A DNA stretch of 64,000 bases, from positions 1 to 64,000 of the forward strand of contig JBEKEM010000006.1 of NCBI GenBank assembly GCA_050013835.1, written 5' to 3'. The notes beneath the pieces are model-generated. The model was not told where the DNA came from. It searched no databases and saw only the letters and a program-made list of their open reading frames with translations. Made by a program: the position numbers and the translations under genes. Shown here piece after piece: positions 1 to 8,588 of this stretch. The DNA is from Bog-793 sp050013835 (GTDB taxonomy: Bacteria > Actinomycetota > Acidimicrobiia > Acidimicrobiales > Bog-793). Numbering within the stretch: the stretch's first letter is position 1; the number at the start of each line of letters is the position of its first letter.

Positions 1-203
1 CCGAGGACGTCCTCCACCGCCCAGCCCGGCATCTCGTCCTCGAGCATCCCCCGGCTGACGAGGAGGAAGCGGCTCTCGAGGTCCTTGAAGAAGATGTGCT
101 CGCCCGGCAGGTCGATCAGGTTGCGCATGCAGAGGCGCTCGAGCTCCTCACGCGCGTACCCGGCGGACGGGTCCCCGGGACTGGGCTTCGGCCGTTTCGC
201 CAT
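1..203 (-). CDS. PAS-domain signalling protein, N-terminal fragment
   Basis: The gene runs off the left edge of the window, and only the first 67 or so residues are visible. The ATG at 203 is the only good start. Residues 37-53 read IFFKDLESRFLLVSRGM, the typical opening of a PAS sensor domain (F-x-K-D-x-x-S-R-F-L). The preceding stretch YAREELERLCMRNLIDLPG looks like a helical lead-in. In this family such a PAS usually precedes a GGDEF/EAL or histidine-kinase output, but no output domain is visible here, so the effector cannot be named. There is no signal peptide or membrane segment in the visible part. Confidence 0.6.
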   Translation of the reverse strand, partial: MAKRPKPSPGDPSAGYAREELERLCMRNLIDLPGEHIFFKDLESRFLLVSRGMLEDEMPGWAVEDVL

Positions 204-292
204 CGAGTTCCTAACGGAGTTGGCACGCCGATCAACGCCCGGCGCGCTGAAGCGCACATCGGGCGGGAGTCAGAAAAAAAGATAGCGCCTTT

Positions 293-880
293 TCAGCCGG
301 AGGTCCGGGATGGCGCGGTCGGGCGGGATCTCTGGTGGGAGTTGTCCGCCAGGCCCTGCCCTTCGGGGTTGGTCGACGTCGCGGAGGTGGACGTGAGGCG
401 GAAGGCCCGCCGCAGGACGCGCACCCACCGCGGCCGCGCGCGGCGGGGCCAAGGGCCCGCCGCCACCCGCCCGGCATTGTCGAGCAGATCCTCGATGCAC
501 GCATCGTGCAACCACCGGAGGACCAGGCACCAGAGGACGCGGTAATAGAGATTGGAGGGAGTCGCGCACAACACGTGTCGTACGAGACAGTGTCCTGGCG
601 GGCCCGGCTCGATCCGCAACTCGTGGTATCCGACAAGCGCGCACCCGGGGAGGAATCCGAAGCGGACGCGGCGCCCCGGCTCGTACGTCGTGACGGCGTA
701 GCGCATCGGCCCGTGCCCACCGGAAGCGCCGCTTGCCAGCGGGCCGTCGAGGCGAAGCGGCGGCCAGTCGTTCCCCGGCCACAGCAGATCGGGATCTCCG
801 CCGAGGCCGTCGAGGAGCGCCCCGACGGCCGGCGCCGGAGCGGCGACGACGCGTTCGTGCATGTTGCAGATCCTGTGCAT
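293..880 (-). CDS. SRPBCC (START/polyketide-cyclase-like) family protein
   Basis: A 195-residue protein whose core (about 5-135) resembles SRPBCC ligand-binding proteins. It opens with MHERVVAAPAPAVGALL, has an RVRFGFLPG strand and a HELRIEPG strand, then an LVRHVLCATPSNLYYRVLW stretch leading into a C-terminal helix that holds LVLRWLHDACIEDLLDN. The last 40 residues are Arg/Ser-rich and low in complexity, so the true C-terminus may be diverged. The ATG at 880 is used; a second ATG at 862 (residue 7) is equally possible. The gene stands alone between the PAS gene and a non-coding stretch. Ligand and role are unknown. Confidence 0.6.
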   Translation of the reverse strand: MHRICNMHERVVAAPAPAVGALLDGLGGDPDLLWPGNDWPPLRLDGPLASGASGGHGPMRYAVTTYEPGRRVRFGFLPGCALVGYHELRIEPGPPGHCLVRHVLCATPSNLYYRVLWCLVLRWLHDACIEDLLDNAGRVAAGPWPRRARPRWVRVLRRAFRLTSTSATSTNPEGQGLADNSHQRSRPTAPSRTSG

Positions 881-1250
881 GGGGCCTCGATTCCGAAACA
901 GCTAACCAGGCAGTCGTCCGATGGCGCCAGAGCAAGGCCACGAGCCTGGGGCGGGAGCTCGTCGCGGCGCCGACCGTGCGTTGATTGATCACCCTCTGGT
1001 CGACGCTGGTGACGGCGGCACCGGGCCGGCGACGTGTCTGCCGACCGGAGAGGGTGCCTCCGGTCCGCCTCGGGGATCCAACGTTGATCGGTGGCAGTCG
1101 GTGGGGAAGATCAGTCGTCGACGAGATGACGCAAGTTGCCCATTTCTAGTGGTCAAGTGACCCGAAGCAGAAGGTGCGGGGCGACGCGCGGGTTACCTTG
1201 ACGTTGCGAGCCGTGCAGACGCATCAAACGGGCGAAAGCCGTGGACGGCG
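881..1250. other. Intergenic region, no gene recognised
   Basis: About 370 bases lie between the divergent SRPBCC gene and the prepilin-like gene. The reading frames here have no recognisable protein features. It presumably carries the promoters of both neighbours, but I see no clear -10/-35 pair. Confidence 0.4.
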
Positions 1251-1688
1251 ATGGTCGATCTGTTGCGAGCCAGTCGGGAGCCGGCGGGTCGGGGACCATC
1301 AGAGGACGGCTTCAACCTGATCGAGTTGCTCATCGTCATCATCATCATGGGCATCCTCGCTGCCGTGGTCGTGCTGGCCCTCGGCGCCGTCACGGGCCAG
1401 AGTGCGGTCGCCGCCTGCGACTCCGACGCCAGGTCCGTCGAGATCGCCGTGCAGGCGTACTACACCGAGAGCGGCTCGTGGCCCTCGGCGACCTCGCAGC
1501 TCACCGGCGGCTCGTACGCGGCCCTGCGGAGCTGGCCGAACAACCCGAGCTACTACGTCGTCTCGCTCGGCACCGGCGGTGTGGTCAACGTGACACCCGC
1601 CAGCGGAACCCCGGGTGCCGGGCTCGGCGCCCAGAACTACGAAACGTACGTCGGTTCCGGCGGGGCCAACATCTGCTCGTTCGTGTAG
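1251..1688 (+). CDS. Type IV prepilin / pseudopilin-like protein
   Basis: A 145-residue protein with a class III (prepilin peptidase) signal. A short basic leader ends in ...EDG, followed by FNLIELLIVIIIMGILAAVV at about residues 21-40. The cleavage Gly, the N-methylated Phe and the conserved Glu at mature position 5 are all present. The rest is a small soluble headgroup with two Cys residues (in VAACDSDA and near the C-terminus in NICSFV) that could form the usual pilin disulfide. Length fits a minor pilin or type II secretion GspG-like subunit. No prepilin peptidase, PilB/PilT ATPase or PilC gene is in the window, so the machinery must lie elsewhere. Confidence 0.8.
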   Translation: MVDLLRASREPAGRGPSEDGFNLIELLIVIIIMGILAAVVVLALGAVTGQSAVAACDSDARSVEIAVQAYYTESGSWPSATSQLTGGSYAALRSWPNNPSYYVVSLGTGGVVNVTPASGTPGAGLGAQNYETYVGSGGANICSFV

Positions 1689-1727
1689 GGCCGGGTCCCT
1701 CCCAGGTCGGCGCCAACCGCGCCGTCG

Positions 1728-3002
1728 TCAGCGGTGCGCCCGCCTCGACCAGGTGGCCTCGGCAGCGGCGGCGTCCGCGACGAGGTTGCCGAGGGCGAGG
1801 TTGACGTCGTAGACGTGGTAGCCCCAGTCGGGTCCGTCCAACTCGGTCACAACGTGCCTGCGGTCCGAGGCGCCGGAGATCTTCGTGACCTCCAGCCAGG
1901 TCGCGCCACCGGCAGAAAGACAGCGGGCGGAGTAGAGCTGCGGGAACTCGACCCAGGGTGTCGGCTGGGTGCCTTCCGAGGGGAAGAAGGGAACGAGCGG
2001 CCCGCTCTTCCCGCCGATCGCGGCGGGATTGACGCACGCGACTTGCACGCGGTGTCGTGCCGCCTGACCGGCCAGCACCGAGACACCCTTTCCTGGGCGC
2101 CCGAAGAGCGATGTCGGCGGAGGCTGCGTCGGGAAGGTCGAGTAGGCGATGACGCAGCCCGCCTCACCCGGGGAGGTGCACAGCGGGATGTGGGCGAAGC
2201 TGCCGCCGACGAGCTTGCCGGTCGGCACGACAACGTTCCCGCCGAGGATGACGGCGAGGACGAGGCGCGTGCGGAGCGCCGGGTCGTCGTCCACGACGTG
2301 CTGGAGCAACCTGATCAGCATCGAGGCGCCCTGGGAGTGCCCGACGAAGATGATCGGCCGACCGTCGTTGTCGTGCTCGAGATAGTCCTCGAATCCCGCG
2401 CGCAGGCTGTCGTAAGCGGTGACCACCGGCGTTGAGGACGTCGTGAGCTGCGGGAGCGCGAAGAGTCGCGCCAGGGTGATCTGGCGGTACATCGGGGACC
2501 AAACCCGGCAGACGGTGGAGAAGCGGGACGCCTGGGCGGTGGCGGCGGCGATCTCCGACGCCTGCACCCGCAGGTCGGCGTTCGGCGTTTGTTCGGTGCT
2601 CACGGTCGGGTAGACGTAGAAACAGTCGAAGCCGGACTCGAGGTCGACCTTGGCCCGCAAGGTCGAGAGCGTTCCGGAGGCTTTCATCACGGTCGTCGTC
2701 AAGTTGGCGGCGCACGGATCCCCGCTCGTTCCGGGTCGGCACAGCCAGGCGGTGGTGGGCGCTTTCGCGGATTCGTCCACCGGGCGCGTGACAGGGCCGG
2801 ATTCCCGGCCGGTCCCGGGGTGGGCGGCGGAGGCGGTGCCAACGCCCGCGATGGCGGCCAGGGGCACGGCGAGCAGCAGCGCGGCGAGCACGGCAAGCAA
2901 CCCCACCCGCGCGGTGTCGTGGGCGGCGCCGGTCCTGGCGAAGCCGTGCAGGCGCCGGCGGGGGTGACCGCGGCGTCCGGTGCCGCGGGCGAAGCCCTGC
3001 AT
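1728..3002 (-). CDS. Secreted DUF3089 alpha/beta-hydrolase
   Basis: A 424-residue protein. A long basic N-terminus is followed by a hydrophobic segment (about 33-60, VGLLAVLAALLLAVPLAAIA) ending in an Ala-rich signal-peptidase-like site, so export is likely. The mature region matches DUF3089: the FDCFYVYPTVS strand, the VCRVWSPMYRQIT segment, and the nucleophile elbow GHSQGASM with the catalytic Ser. A late WGYHVYDVNLALGNL supplies a candidate catalytic His. The family is of unknown substrate, probably esterase/lipase-like. The ATG at 3002 is supported by GAGGAGGT seven bases upstream. It converges with the prepilin gene. Confidence 0.8.
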   Translation of the reverse strand: MQGFARGTGRRGHPRRRLHGFARTGAAHDTARVGLLAVLAALLLAVPLAAIAGVGTASAAHPGTGRESGPVTRPVDESAKAPTTAWLCRPGTSGDPCAANLTTTVMKASGTLSTLRAKVDLESGFDCFYVYPTVSTEQTPNADLRVQASEIAAATAQASRFSTVCRVWSPMYRQITLARLFALPQLTTSSTPVVTAYDSLRAGFEDYLEHDNDGRPIIFVGHSQGASMLIRLLQHVVDDDPALRTRLVLAVILGGNVVVPTGKLVGGSFAHIPLCTSPGEAGCVIAYSTFPTQPPPTSLFGRPGKGVSVLAGQAARHRVQVACVNPAAIGGKSGPLVPFFPSEGTQPTPWVEFPQLYSARCLSAGGATWLEVTKISGASDRRHVVTELDGPDWGYHVYDVNLALGNLVADAAAAEATWSRRAHR

Positions 3003-3064
3003 CTCCGTACCTCCTCGCTGGGCGAGCGCGCCCGTGCGTCGGGACGGTGTCGCGAACGGGGAAC

Positions 3065-4549
3065 CTAGCGGTCCGTGCCGCTTGGTCGGCCCGCCTCGGC
3101 CCCGGAAGGGGCAGTTGGTGGGTGCCCGGGCCCCCGGTGGTCGCCCGGGTCAGCTGGCCGTCGCGGCCATTGCGCGGTGTGGTCCGGTGTGACGAGCGCG
3201 AGCCCAGACGCCGCCGCGTTCTCCCAGTCGTCTTCGACGAGCAGGACGTCTCGCCCGATCCCGTCGAGGAGGCTGGCGGCGATAGCGGCGCGGTAACCGC
3301 TCGCGCAGTGGAGCGCCAGCCGGCCCTCGGGAAGGTCGTCGAGGCGGGTCAGGAGATCGTGGACGGGGAGGTGGAACGATCCGGCGAGGTGGCCTGCCTG
3401 CCGCTCCTCGTGACGGCGGACGTCCACCACGACGACGTCGCGAGCTGTGGCGAGGTCGGCGAAGCCGATGACGGGGTAGCCGCGGAGTGCCTCCTCCGCG
3501 GCGAGGTCGTCGATCGCGCCGGTCCAGGCGCCGGCCGGTCGGTCGATGCCGATGCGGACGAGCTGCCGCTGCGCCGCGGCGACGACGTCCTCGGTCGCGC
3601 CCATCAGCGTGAGCGGCGTCCCCCAGGGGATGAGCCAGCCGAGGTAGGTCGAGAACGACATGTCGAGGGCGATGCTGATCGTCCCGGCGAGGTGCGCGTG
3701 GGCGAAGGCGGCCGGGGTGCGGAGGTCGACGACCCACTCGCCGGAGGCGATCCGCTTCGAGAGCTCCGCCCGATCGATCCGTCCGACCGGCGAAAGGTCC
3801 GCCGGGGCCGGGCCCCCACGGTTGATGGGCCCCACGTGCGCGTAGTACGCCGGGTAGGCGGTCAAGCCGGCGACGAGACGCGTGACGAAGGCGTCCTCGT
3901 CATCGAGCGCGAAGGCGTCGTTGCGGGCACGCTCGGCGCCGATCGTGCTGGTCCGGGCGGCGGCGACGTTGCCCGAGGAGCAGAAGCTCCCGAAGCCGTG
4001 GGTCGGGTAGACGGGCACGTCGTCGGCGAGCATCCCGGCCAGCTGCCGCGCCGAGCGGAACTGGAGACGTGCGAGAGTTGCCGTGTGCCTCGCGCCGAGG
4101 AGGTCGGTGCGGCCGACGCTGCCGAAGAGCAGCGAGCCGCCCGTGAAGGCGACGGGCGCGCCACCGTCGTCGACGACGTAGGCGACGTGGTCGAAGGTGT
4201 GTCCCGGCGTCGCGACCACGCGGAGGCGCATCCTCCCGGCGGGGAGCTCGTCGCCGTCGCCGACGGCGTGGCGCTCGAAGCGCAGCGGCTCCCCGGCCGC
4301 GAGGAGGTAGGTCGCGCCGGTCCGCCGGGAGAGCTCCAAGCCCCCGGAGACGTAGTCGTTGTGGACGTGGGTCTCGGCGACGAAGGCGCACCGCAACCGA
4401 TGGGCGATGAGCAGACCCTCGATGCGGTCGATGTCACGCTGCGGGTCGATGACGACGGCCGTCGTGCCGTCGTGGGCGACGTAGCTGCGGTCGCCGAGCT
4501 CGGGCGTCTCCACGACCTCGACGTTGACCACGGGGCCCCTTCCGCTCAT
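3065..4549 (-). CDS. MBL-fold hydrolase with two rhodanese domains (persulfide dioxygenase-like)
   Basis: About 494 residues. The N-terminal metallo-beta-lactamase domain (about 1-245) carries the metal motif THVHNDYVSGG and the later TPGHTFDHVAY and PTHGFGSFCS histidines, the pattern of the ETHE1/BaeB persulfide-dioxygenase group. Two rhodanese-like domains follow. The first (about 265-365, WVVDLRTPAAFAHAHLAGTI) has no Cys in its active loop and is probably catalytically dead. The second (about 375-460) has LALHCASGYRAA with the active-site Cys. The likely role is oxidation or transfer of sulfane sulfur in the cytoplasm. The ATG at 4549 is preferred over the upstream TTG at 4555. It is divergent from the aldehyde dehydrogenase gene. 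Confidence 0.85.
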   Translation of the reverse strand: MSGRGPVVNVEVVETPELGDRSYVAHDGTTAVVIDPQRDIDRIEGLLIAHRLRCAFVAETHVHNDYVSGGLELSRRTGATYLLAAGEPLRFERHAVGDGDELPAGRMRLRVVATPGHTFDHVAYVVDDGGAPVAFTGGSLLFGSVGRTDLLGARHTATLARLQFRSARQLAGMLADDVPVYPTHGFGSFCSSGNVAAARTSTIGAERARNDAFALDDEDAFVTRLVAGLTAYPAYYAHVGPINRGGPAPADLSPVGRIDRAELSKRIASGEWVVDLRTPAAFAHAHLAGTISIALDMSFSTYLGWLIPWGTPLTLMGATEDVVAAAQRQLVRIGIDRPAGAWTGAIDDLAAEEALRGYPVIGFADLATARDVVVVDVRRHEERQAGHLAGSFHLPVHDLLTRLDDLPEGRLALHCASGYRAAIAASLLDGIGRDVLLVEDDWENAAASGLALVTPDHTAQWPRRPADPGDHRGPGHPPTAPSGAEAGRPSGTDR

Positions 4550-4698
4550 AGGCAATCACCGTAATGGCGGCCGGTCGCCACGTGCCCGGGGAGAGGCCAG
4601 AAAGGGAGGGGTCCGCCCGGGTTGGTACGCTCCGCGCCGATCGGGCGCGGCAGTCGCCGCCCGTGAGTGTCGTCGGCGACGGCGAAGGAGGTGCGCGG

Positions 4699-6168
4699 AT
4701 GGGCGACCCTGAGACGGGCGGGGTGGCCCCTTCCACCGACGATGCGGCGGGCGCGATCCGCCGCCTGCGCGCGAGGTTCGCGAGCGGCGCGACCCGGCCG
4801 CTCGCGTGGCGGCGAGAGCAGCTGGCGCGCCTGCGCCGGCTCGTCACGGCGCACGAACGGGAGCTCGAGAGCGCCCTGTCAGCCGACCTCGGCAAACCGG
4901 CGCACGAGGGCTGGATGACCGAGCTCGCCGTCGTCGTCGCCGAGATCGACCACACCGCCCGCCATCTCGGGAGCTGGACGCGTCCGCTCCGCGTCGGGGT
5001 GCCGCTGGTGCTGCAGCCCGCCCGGGCGAGAGTCGTCTTCGAGCCGGTGGGAGTCGTGCTCGTCGTCGCGCCGTGGAACTACCCCGTCCAGCTGTCGCTC
5101 GCGCCTCTCGTCGGCGCCTTCGCCGCGGGCGACTGCGTCGTGCTGAAGCCCTCGGAACTCGCTCCTGAGACGTCCCGCGTGCTCGCCGGGCTCGTTGCCG
5201 AGCACTTCGACGCGGACGCCGCGACCGTCCTCGAGGGTGGGCCCGAGGTGGTCAAGGCGGTGCTCGACGCCGGGATCGACCACCTCTTCTTCACTGGGGG
5301 CGAGGCGACCGGCCGGCTCGTCATGGAGGCGGCGGCGCGCTCGCTGACCCCGGTGACGCTGGAACTCGGTGGCAAGAACCCCGCCTTCGTCGCCGCCGAC
5401 GCCGACCTCGCGGTCGCCGCGCGACGGATCGCCTGGGGGCGTTTCCTCAACGCCGGCCAGACCTGTGTGTCACCCGACTACGTGCTCGTGGAGCGGGCCG
5501 CGGAGGAACGCTTCGTCGCCGCGCTCGAAGCAGCGATCACCGAGTTCTACGGGGCCGACCCGAGTGCGAGCCCGGACTTCGGGCGGATCGTCAACGACCG
5601 GCACTTCGCGCGGCTGGCGGCCCTGCTCGAGTCCCACGGCGGCGAGCTCGCCTGCGGCGGGGAGATCGATGCCGCCACGCGGTTCGTCGCGCCAACGGTC
5701 GTGCGCGACCCGTCGTGGGATTCAGCGCTCATGGCGGGGGAGACGTTCGGTCCGATCCTGGCCGTCCTCGGCGTGGACAGCCTCGAGGAGGCGCTCAGCC
5801 GGATATCCGCGAGACCCGACCCGCTCGCTTTCTACGTCTTCTCGTCGAGCCGCGACACGGTGGACGAAGCCGTCGCCCGGACCCGTTCGGGGGGTGTCTG
5901 TGTGAACGGGACGACGCTGCAGATCGCCGTGCCGCAGCTCCCCTTCGGCGGTGTCGGCCACTCGGGGAGCGGCGCCTACCACGGCCGGGCGGGGTTCGAG
6001 CGGCTGAGCCAGGCCCGCAGCGTGCTCGTCCGGCCGCGGAATTTCGACTTCCGTCTGATCTACCCTCCGTACTCGCGGGCAAGGATCCGTTTGCTGCGCC
6101 TCACCGAGCGCTGGCCCAGACCGCCCGGCCAAGACCCGCCCGCTCCGAGGGCGGGCACCCGGGGTTAG
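4699..6168 (+). CDS. Aldehyde dehydrogenase, class 3-like
   Basis: An NAD(P)-dependent aldehyde dehydrogenase of 489 residues. The start is ATG 4699, because AAGGAGGT lies seven bases upstream; the frame is open further 5' but without a ribosome site. Visible motifs are APWNYP (cofactor binding), KPSE, FFTGGEATG, the general-base Glu at about 222 in LELGGKNP, and the nucleophile Cys at about 256 in NAGQTCVSPDY. The APWNYP/TCVSPDY combination and the long Arg-rich C-terminal helix fit the ALDH3/YwdH group, which acts on medium- and long-chain or aromatic aldehydes. Actual substrate is unknown. It converges with the DUF3048 gene across a GC-rich hairpin. Confidence 0.9.
   Translation: MGDPETGGVAPSTDDAAGAIRRLRARFASGATRPLAWRREQLARLRRLVTAHERELESALSADLGKPAHEGWMTELAVVVAEIDHTARHLGSWTRPLRVGVPLVLQPARARVVFEPVGVVLVVAPWNYPVQLSLAPLVGAFAAGDCVVLKPSELAPETSRVLAGLVAEHFDADAATVLEGGPEVVKAVLDAGIDHLFFTGGEATGRLVMEAAARSLTPVTLELGGKNPAFVAADADLAVAARRIAWGRFLNAGQTCVSPDYVLVERAAEERFVAALEAAITEFYGADPSASPDFGRIVNDRHFARLAALLESHGGELACGGEIDAATRFVAPTVVRDPSWDSALMAGETFGPILAVLGVDSLEEALSRISARPDPLAFYVFSSSRDTVDEAVARTRSGGVCVNGTTLQIAVPQLPFGGVGHSGSGAYHGRAGFERLSQARSVLVRPRNFDFRLIYPPYSRARIRLLRLTERWPRPPGQDPPAPRAGTRG
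6135..6155 (+). terminator. GC-rich hairpin between convergent genes
   Basis: A perfect 7-bp stem CCCGCCC/GGGCGGG with a 7-base loop overlaps the last codons of the aldehyde dehydrogenase and precedes the convergent DUF3048 stop. There is no T-tract, so it could at best be a non-canonical bidirectional terminator. Confidence 0.3.
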
Positions 6169-7244
6169 CGCGTGAGCGTGATGCCCGACTTCGCCGTCGT
6201 GTTGAGCACGATCTCGACCCAGGTACGCCCCGGGGTCAGGTAGACGGGCTGGCCGGTTTTCGAGGTGAAGGTCGTGGGCGAGGTGGGCGAGGCGCAGTGC
6301 CAGAAGATGCGGATCGCCTCGCCGTTCCGGAGCACCCACCCGACACCCTTGCCGACGGTCCGGCTCTCGACGTCACCGGACCGGGGTTGGGGGTCCTCGT
6401 TGAAGGGGCCGAGGGTGTAGTGGACGATCTGGACGACGATGTTCGTCGCCGTGACCGGCTGGTTGGTGAGGGCATCGCGGTCGACCACGCCGGAGTAGGT
6501 GTGGATCCACTGGCCGGTCGCCGGATCCCAATTCCAGACGACGTCGGTTCCCTCGGAGAAGTTGATCTCGAGGCTCTTGATCGGGAACGCCCGCGACGGG
6601 AGCGGCGCCGTCGAGTAGGTGAAGATCGGCTTAGGTGGCGGGTGGTAGCCGAAGAGGTGCCACAGCGTCGCCGCCGAGGCGTAGGTCGAGTCCGGCGCCG
6701 TGCGGCTGGGGTTCTGCTGGTAGGCGGCGTAGTGGATGAACGCGTCGGCGTCGTCGATGTAGGGCAGCGAGGAGATTTCGGTCCGATTGGGCGCGATGCC
6801 GCCGACGAAGGCGAGCTCCGCGTGCTTGAAGACCCCCAGGATGTGCCAGTCGACCCAGCGCACCGAGCGGATCGGGCCGACGAGCGAGGGCGTGTCGCAC
6901 TGGAAGACGGCGACGTAGCGCTGGATCCCCCCCTCGGCCGGGGTGTCGTAGACGATGTCGGCCTGGTTGAGGCCGCTCTGTGGACGGGCCTGAGGCTCGT
7001 TGCCGATCTTGACGGCGAGGGGCTCGCGCGCCGGGGCCTTCCCACCGGGTGCCGGGAGACCCGTGAGGGGGCATCGCGTCAACACCGGGGGCAGTGTCGT
7101 AGTCGTGTTGCCACTCGCCCTCGGCTTGCCGTTCCCTCTCGAGACGATGACGCCCGTCACGGCCCCGGCCGCGAGGAGCACGATCACCACCGCGATGAGG
7201 ACGCGGCCCTTGCGCAGGCTGCGCAGGTAGGCGCGTGTGCTCAT
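6165..7244 (-). CDS. DUF3048 (YerB-like) membrane-anchored protein
   Basis: A 359-residue protein. The start is placed at ATG 7244, giving a short basic N-terminus followed by one membrane helix (about 14-33, VLIAVVIVLLAAGAVTGVIV), then a Thr-rich linker. The DUF3048 body follows: CPLTGLPAP, the LAVKIGNEPQARPQSGLNQADIVYD region (usually split as AVKI-N-ARPQ-G), GGIQRYVAVF, IRSVRWVDWHI, and a C-terminal beta-rich half ending PGRTWVEIVLNTTAKSGITL. Unlike YerB of Firmicutes it has no lipobox Cys, so it is a single-pass anchored extracytoplasmic protein. Function of the family is unknown; a cell-surface or envelope role is inferred. Confidence 0.85.
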   Translation of the reverse strand: MSTRAYLRSLRKGRVLIAVVIVLLAAGAVTGVIVSRGNGKPRASGNTTTTLPPVLTRCPLTGLPAPGGKAPAREPLAVKIGNEPQARPQSGLNQADIVYDTPAEGGIQRYVAVFQCDTPSLVGPIRSVRWVDWHILGVFKHAELAFVGGIAPNRTEISSLPYIDDADAFIHYAAYQQNPSRTAPDSTYASAATLWHLFGYHPPPKPIFTYSTAPLPSRAFPIKSLEINFSEGTDVVWNWDPATGQWIHTYSGVVDRDALTNQPVTATNIVVQIVHYTLGPFNEDPQPRSGDVESRTVGKGVGWVLRNGEAIRIFWHCASPTSPTTFTSKTGQPVYLTPGRTWVEIVLNTTAKSGITLTR

Positions 7245-7378
7245 CTGGCTGCGGCGTGACTTCGAGCTGTGAGCGGGCACAGCCAGCACGGTAGTGGCTG
7301 GCCCGCGGCCGGTGGTGGCATTCGGCCGCCTCCCCGGTCGGATGGCGGCCCGTCGGCACCTCCGGCCGGGGGAGGGCG

Positions 7379-8494
7379 TTAGGCGAGCACCTCGTCGAGC
7401 TCGACGTGGGCAAGACCGTGGGCCTCGGCGACGGGTGCCGACACGAGCCGGCCACCGACAGCGTTGAGGCCAAGCGCGAGGGCGCGGTCCTGTCGCATCG
7501 CCTCGCGCCAGCCGGTATCGGCGATCGCCATCGCGTACGGGAGCGTGGCGTTGGTGAGGGCGTGCGTCGAGGTGTGCGGCACCGCGCCGGGCATGTTGGC
7601 GACGCAGTAGAAGAGCGAGTCGTGAACGCGGTACGTCGGATCGGAGTGCGTCGTCGGACGCGTGGACTCGAAACAACCCCCCTGGTCGACGGAGATGTCG
7701 ACGAGGACCGAGCCCGGCAGCATCGCCGCGACGAGGTCATCGCTCACGAGCCGGGGCGTCCTCGCCCCGACGACGAGGATGGCGCCGATGACGAGGTCGG
7801 CGGACAGGCAGGCGTCCTCGATGACATGCTCGCTCGAGGCGAGCGTCGTGAGGCGGCCCTGGTAGATGCGGTCGAGAGCGGCCAGCCGGACGAGGTCGCG
7901 ATCGATCGCCACGACCTGGGCATGCATGCCGACGGCGATCGCGGCGGCGTTCGAGCCGGCCACCCCGGCGCCGATCACGACGACCCGGCCCGCCTGGACG
8001 CCCGGGACGCCGCTCAGCAGCACGCCCCGGCCGCCCGCCGGGCGTTGGAGGTGCTCCGCCCCGGCGATCGTCGCCATCCGGCCGGCGATCTCGCTCATCG
8101 GCGCGAGCAGCGGCAGCGAGCCGTCGGGCAGCCGGACAGTCTCGTAGGCGATCGCCGTCGTGTGGCTGGCGAGGATCGCCTGGGTGCAGTCCCGGGCGGC
8201 CGCGAGGTGGAGGTAGGTGAAGAGAACGAGCCCGTCACGCAGGCGGTGGAACTCCTCGCTGATCGGCTCCTTCACCTTGCAGACGAGCTCGGACTCCCCC
8301 CAGAGCTCGTCGGCGTCGGCGACGATCCTCGCGCCGACCCGCTGGTAGTCGACGTCCGGGAGGGAAGAGCCCTCACCGGCGGCGTGCTCGACGAGGACGG
8401 TGTGGCCCCTGGCGACCAGCTCGCGCACGCCGGCCGGCGTCATCGCCACCCGGTACTCGCTCTCTTTCAGCTCCCGAGGGACACCGACGCGCAT
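7379..8494 (-). CDS. ald: Alanine dehydrogenase
   Basis: A 371-residue NAD-dependent L-alanine dehydrogenase (L-Ala + NAD+ = pyruvate + NH4+ + NADH). It opens with MRVGVPRELKESEYRVAMTP. The substrate Lys is at 75 (CKVKEP) and the catalytic His at 96 (TYLHLAAA), the same numbers as in the mycobacterial enzyme. The Rossmann motif GAGVAGSNAAAIAVG follows, then the SVDQGGCFESTRPT and NMPGAVPHTST signatures. The ATG at 8494 has GAGGGAGG upstream. Length is normal for Ald. The gene stands alone. Confidence 0.95.
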   Translation of the reverse strand: MRVGVPRELKESEYRVAMTPAGVRELVARGHTVLVEHAAGEGSSLPDVDYQRVGARIVADADELWGESELVCKVKEPISEEFHRLRDGLVLFTYLHLAAARDCTQAILASHTTAIAYETVRLPDGSLPLLAPMSEIAGRMATIAGAEHLQRPAGGRGVLLSGVPGVQAGRVVVIGAGVAGSNAAAIAVGMHAQVVAIDRDLVRLAALDRIYQGRLTTLASSEHVIEDACLSADLVIGAILVVGARTPRLVSDDLVAAMLPGSVLVDISVDQGGCFESTRPTTHSDPTYRVHDSLFYCVANMPGAVPHTSTHALTNATLPYAMAIADTGWREAMRQDRALALGLNAVGGRLVSAPVAEAHGLAHVELDEVLA

Positions 8495-8588
8495 GGCCTT
8501 CCTCCCTCGACTGGGTCCGTGCGCATCGTGACAGGGGTCGTCAAGGCGGGCAAGTAATTTGGCGGCGCGTCGCCCCCCGGCACACCGG

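Noticed and set aside
5715..7259. 514-codon plus-strand open frame
   Set aside because: It spans the end of the aldehyde dehydrogenase and the antisense of the DUF3048 gene, both of which are better supported.
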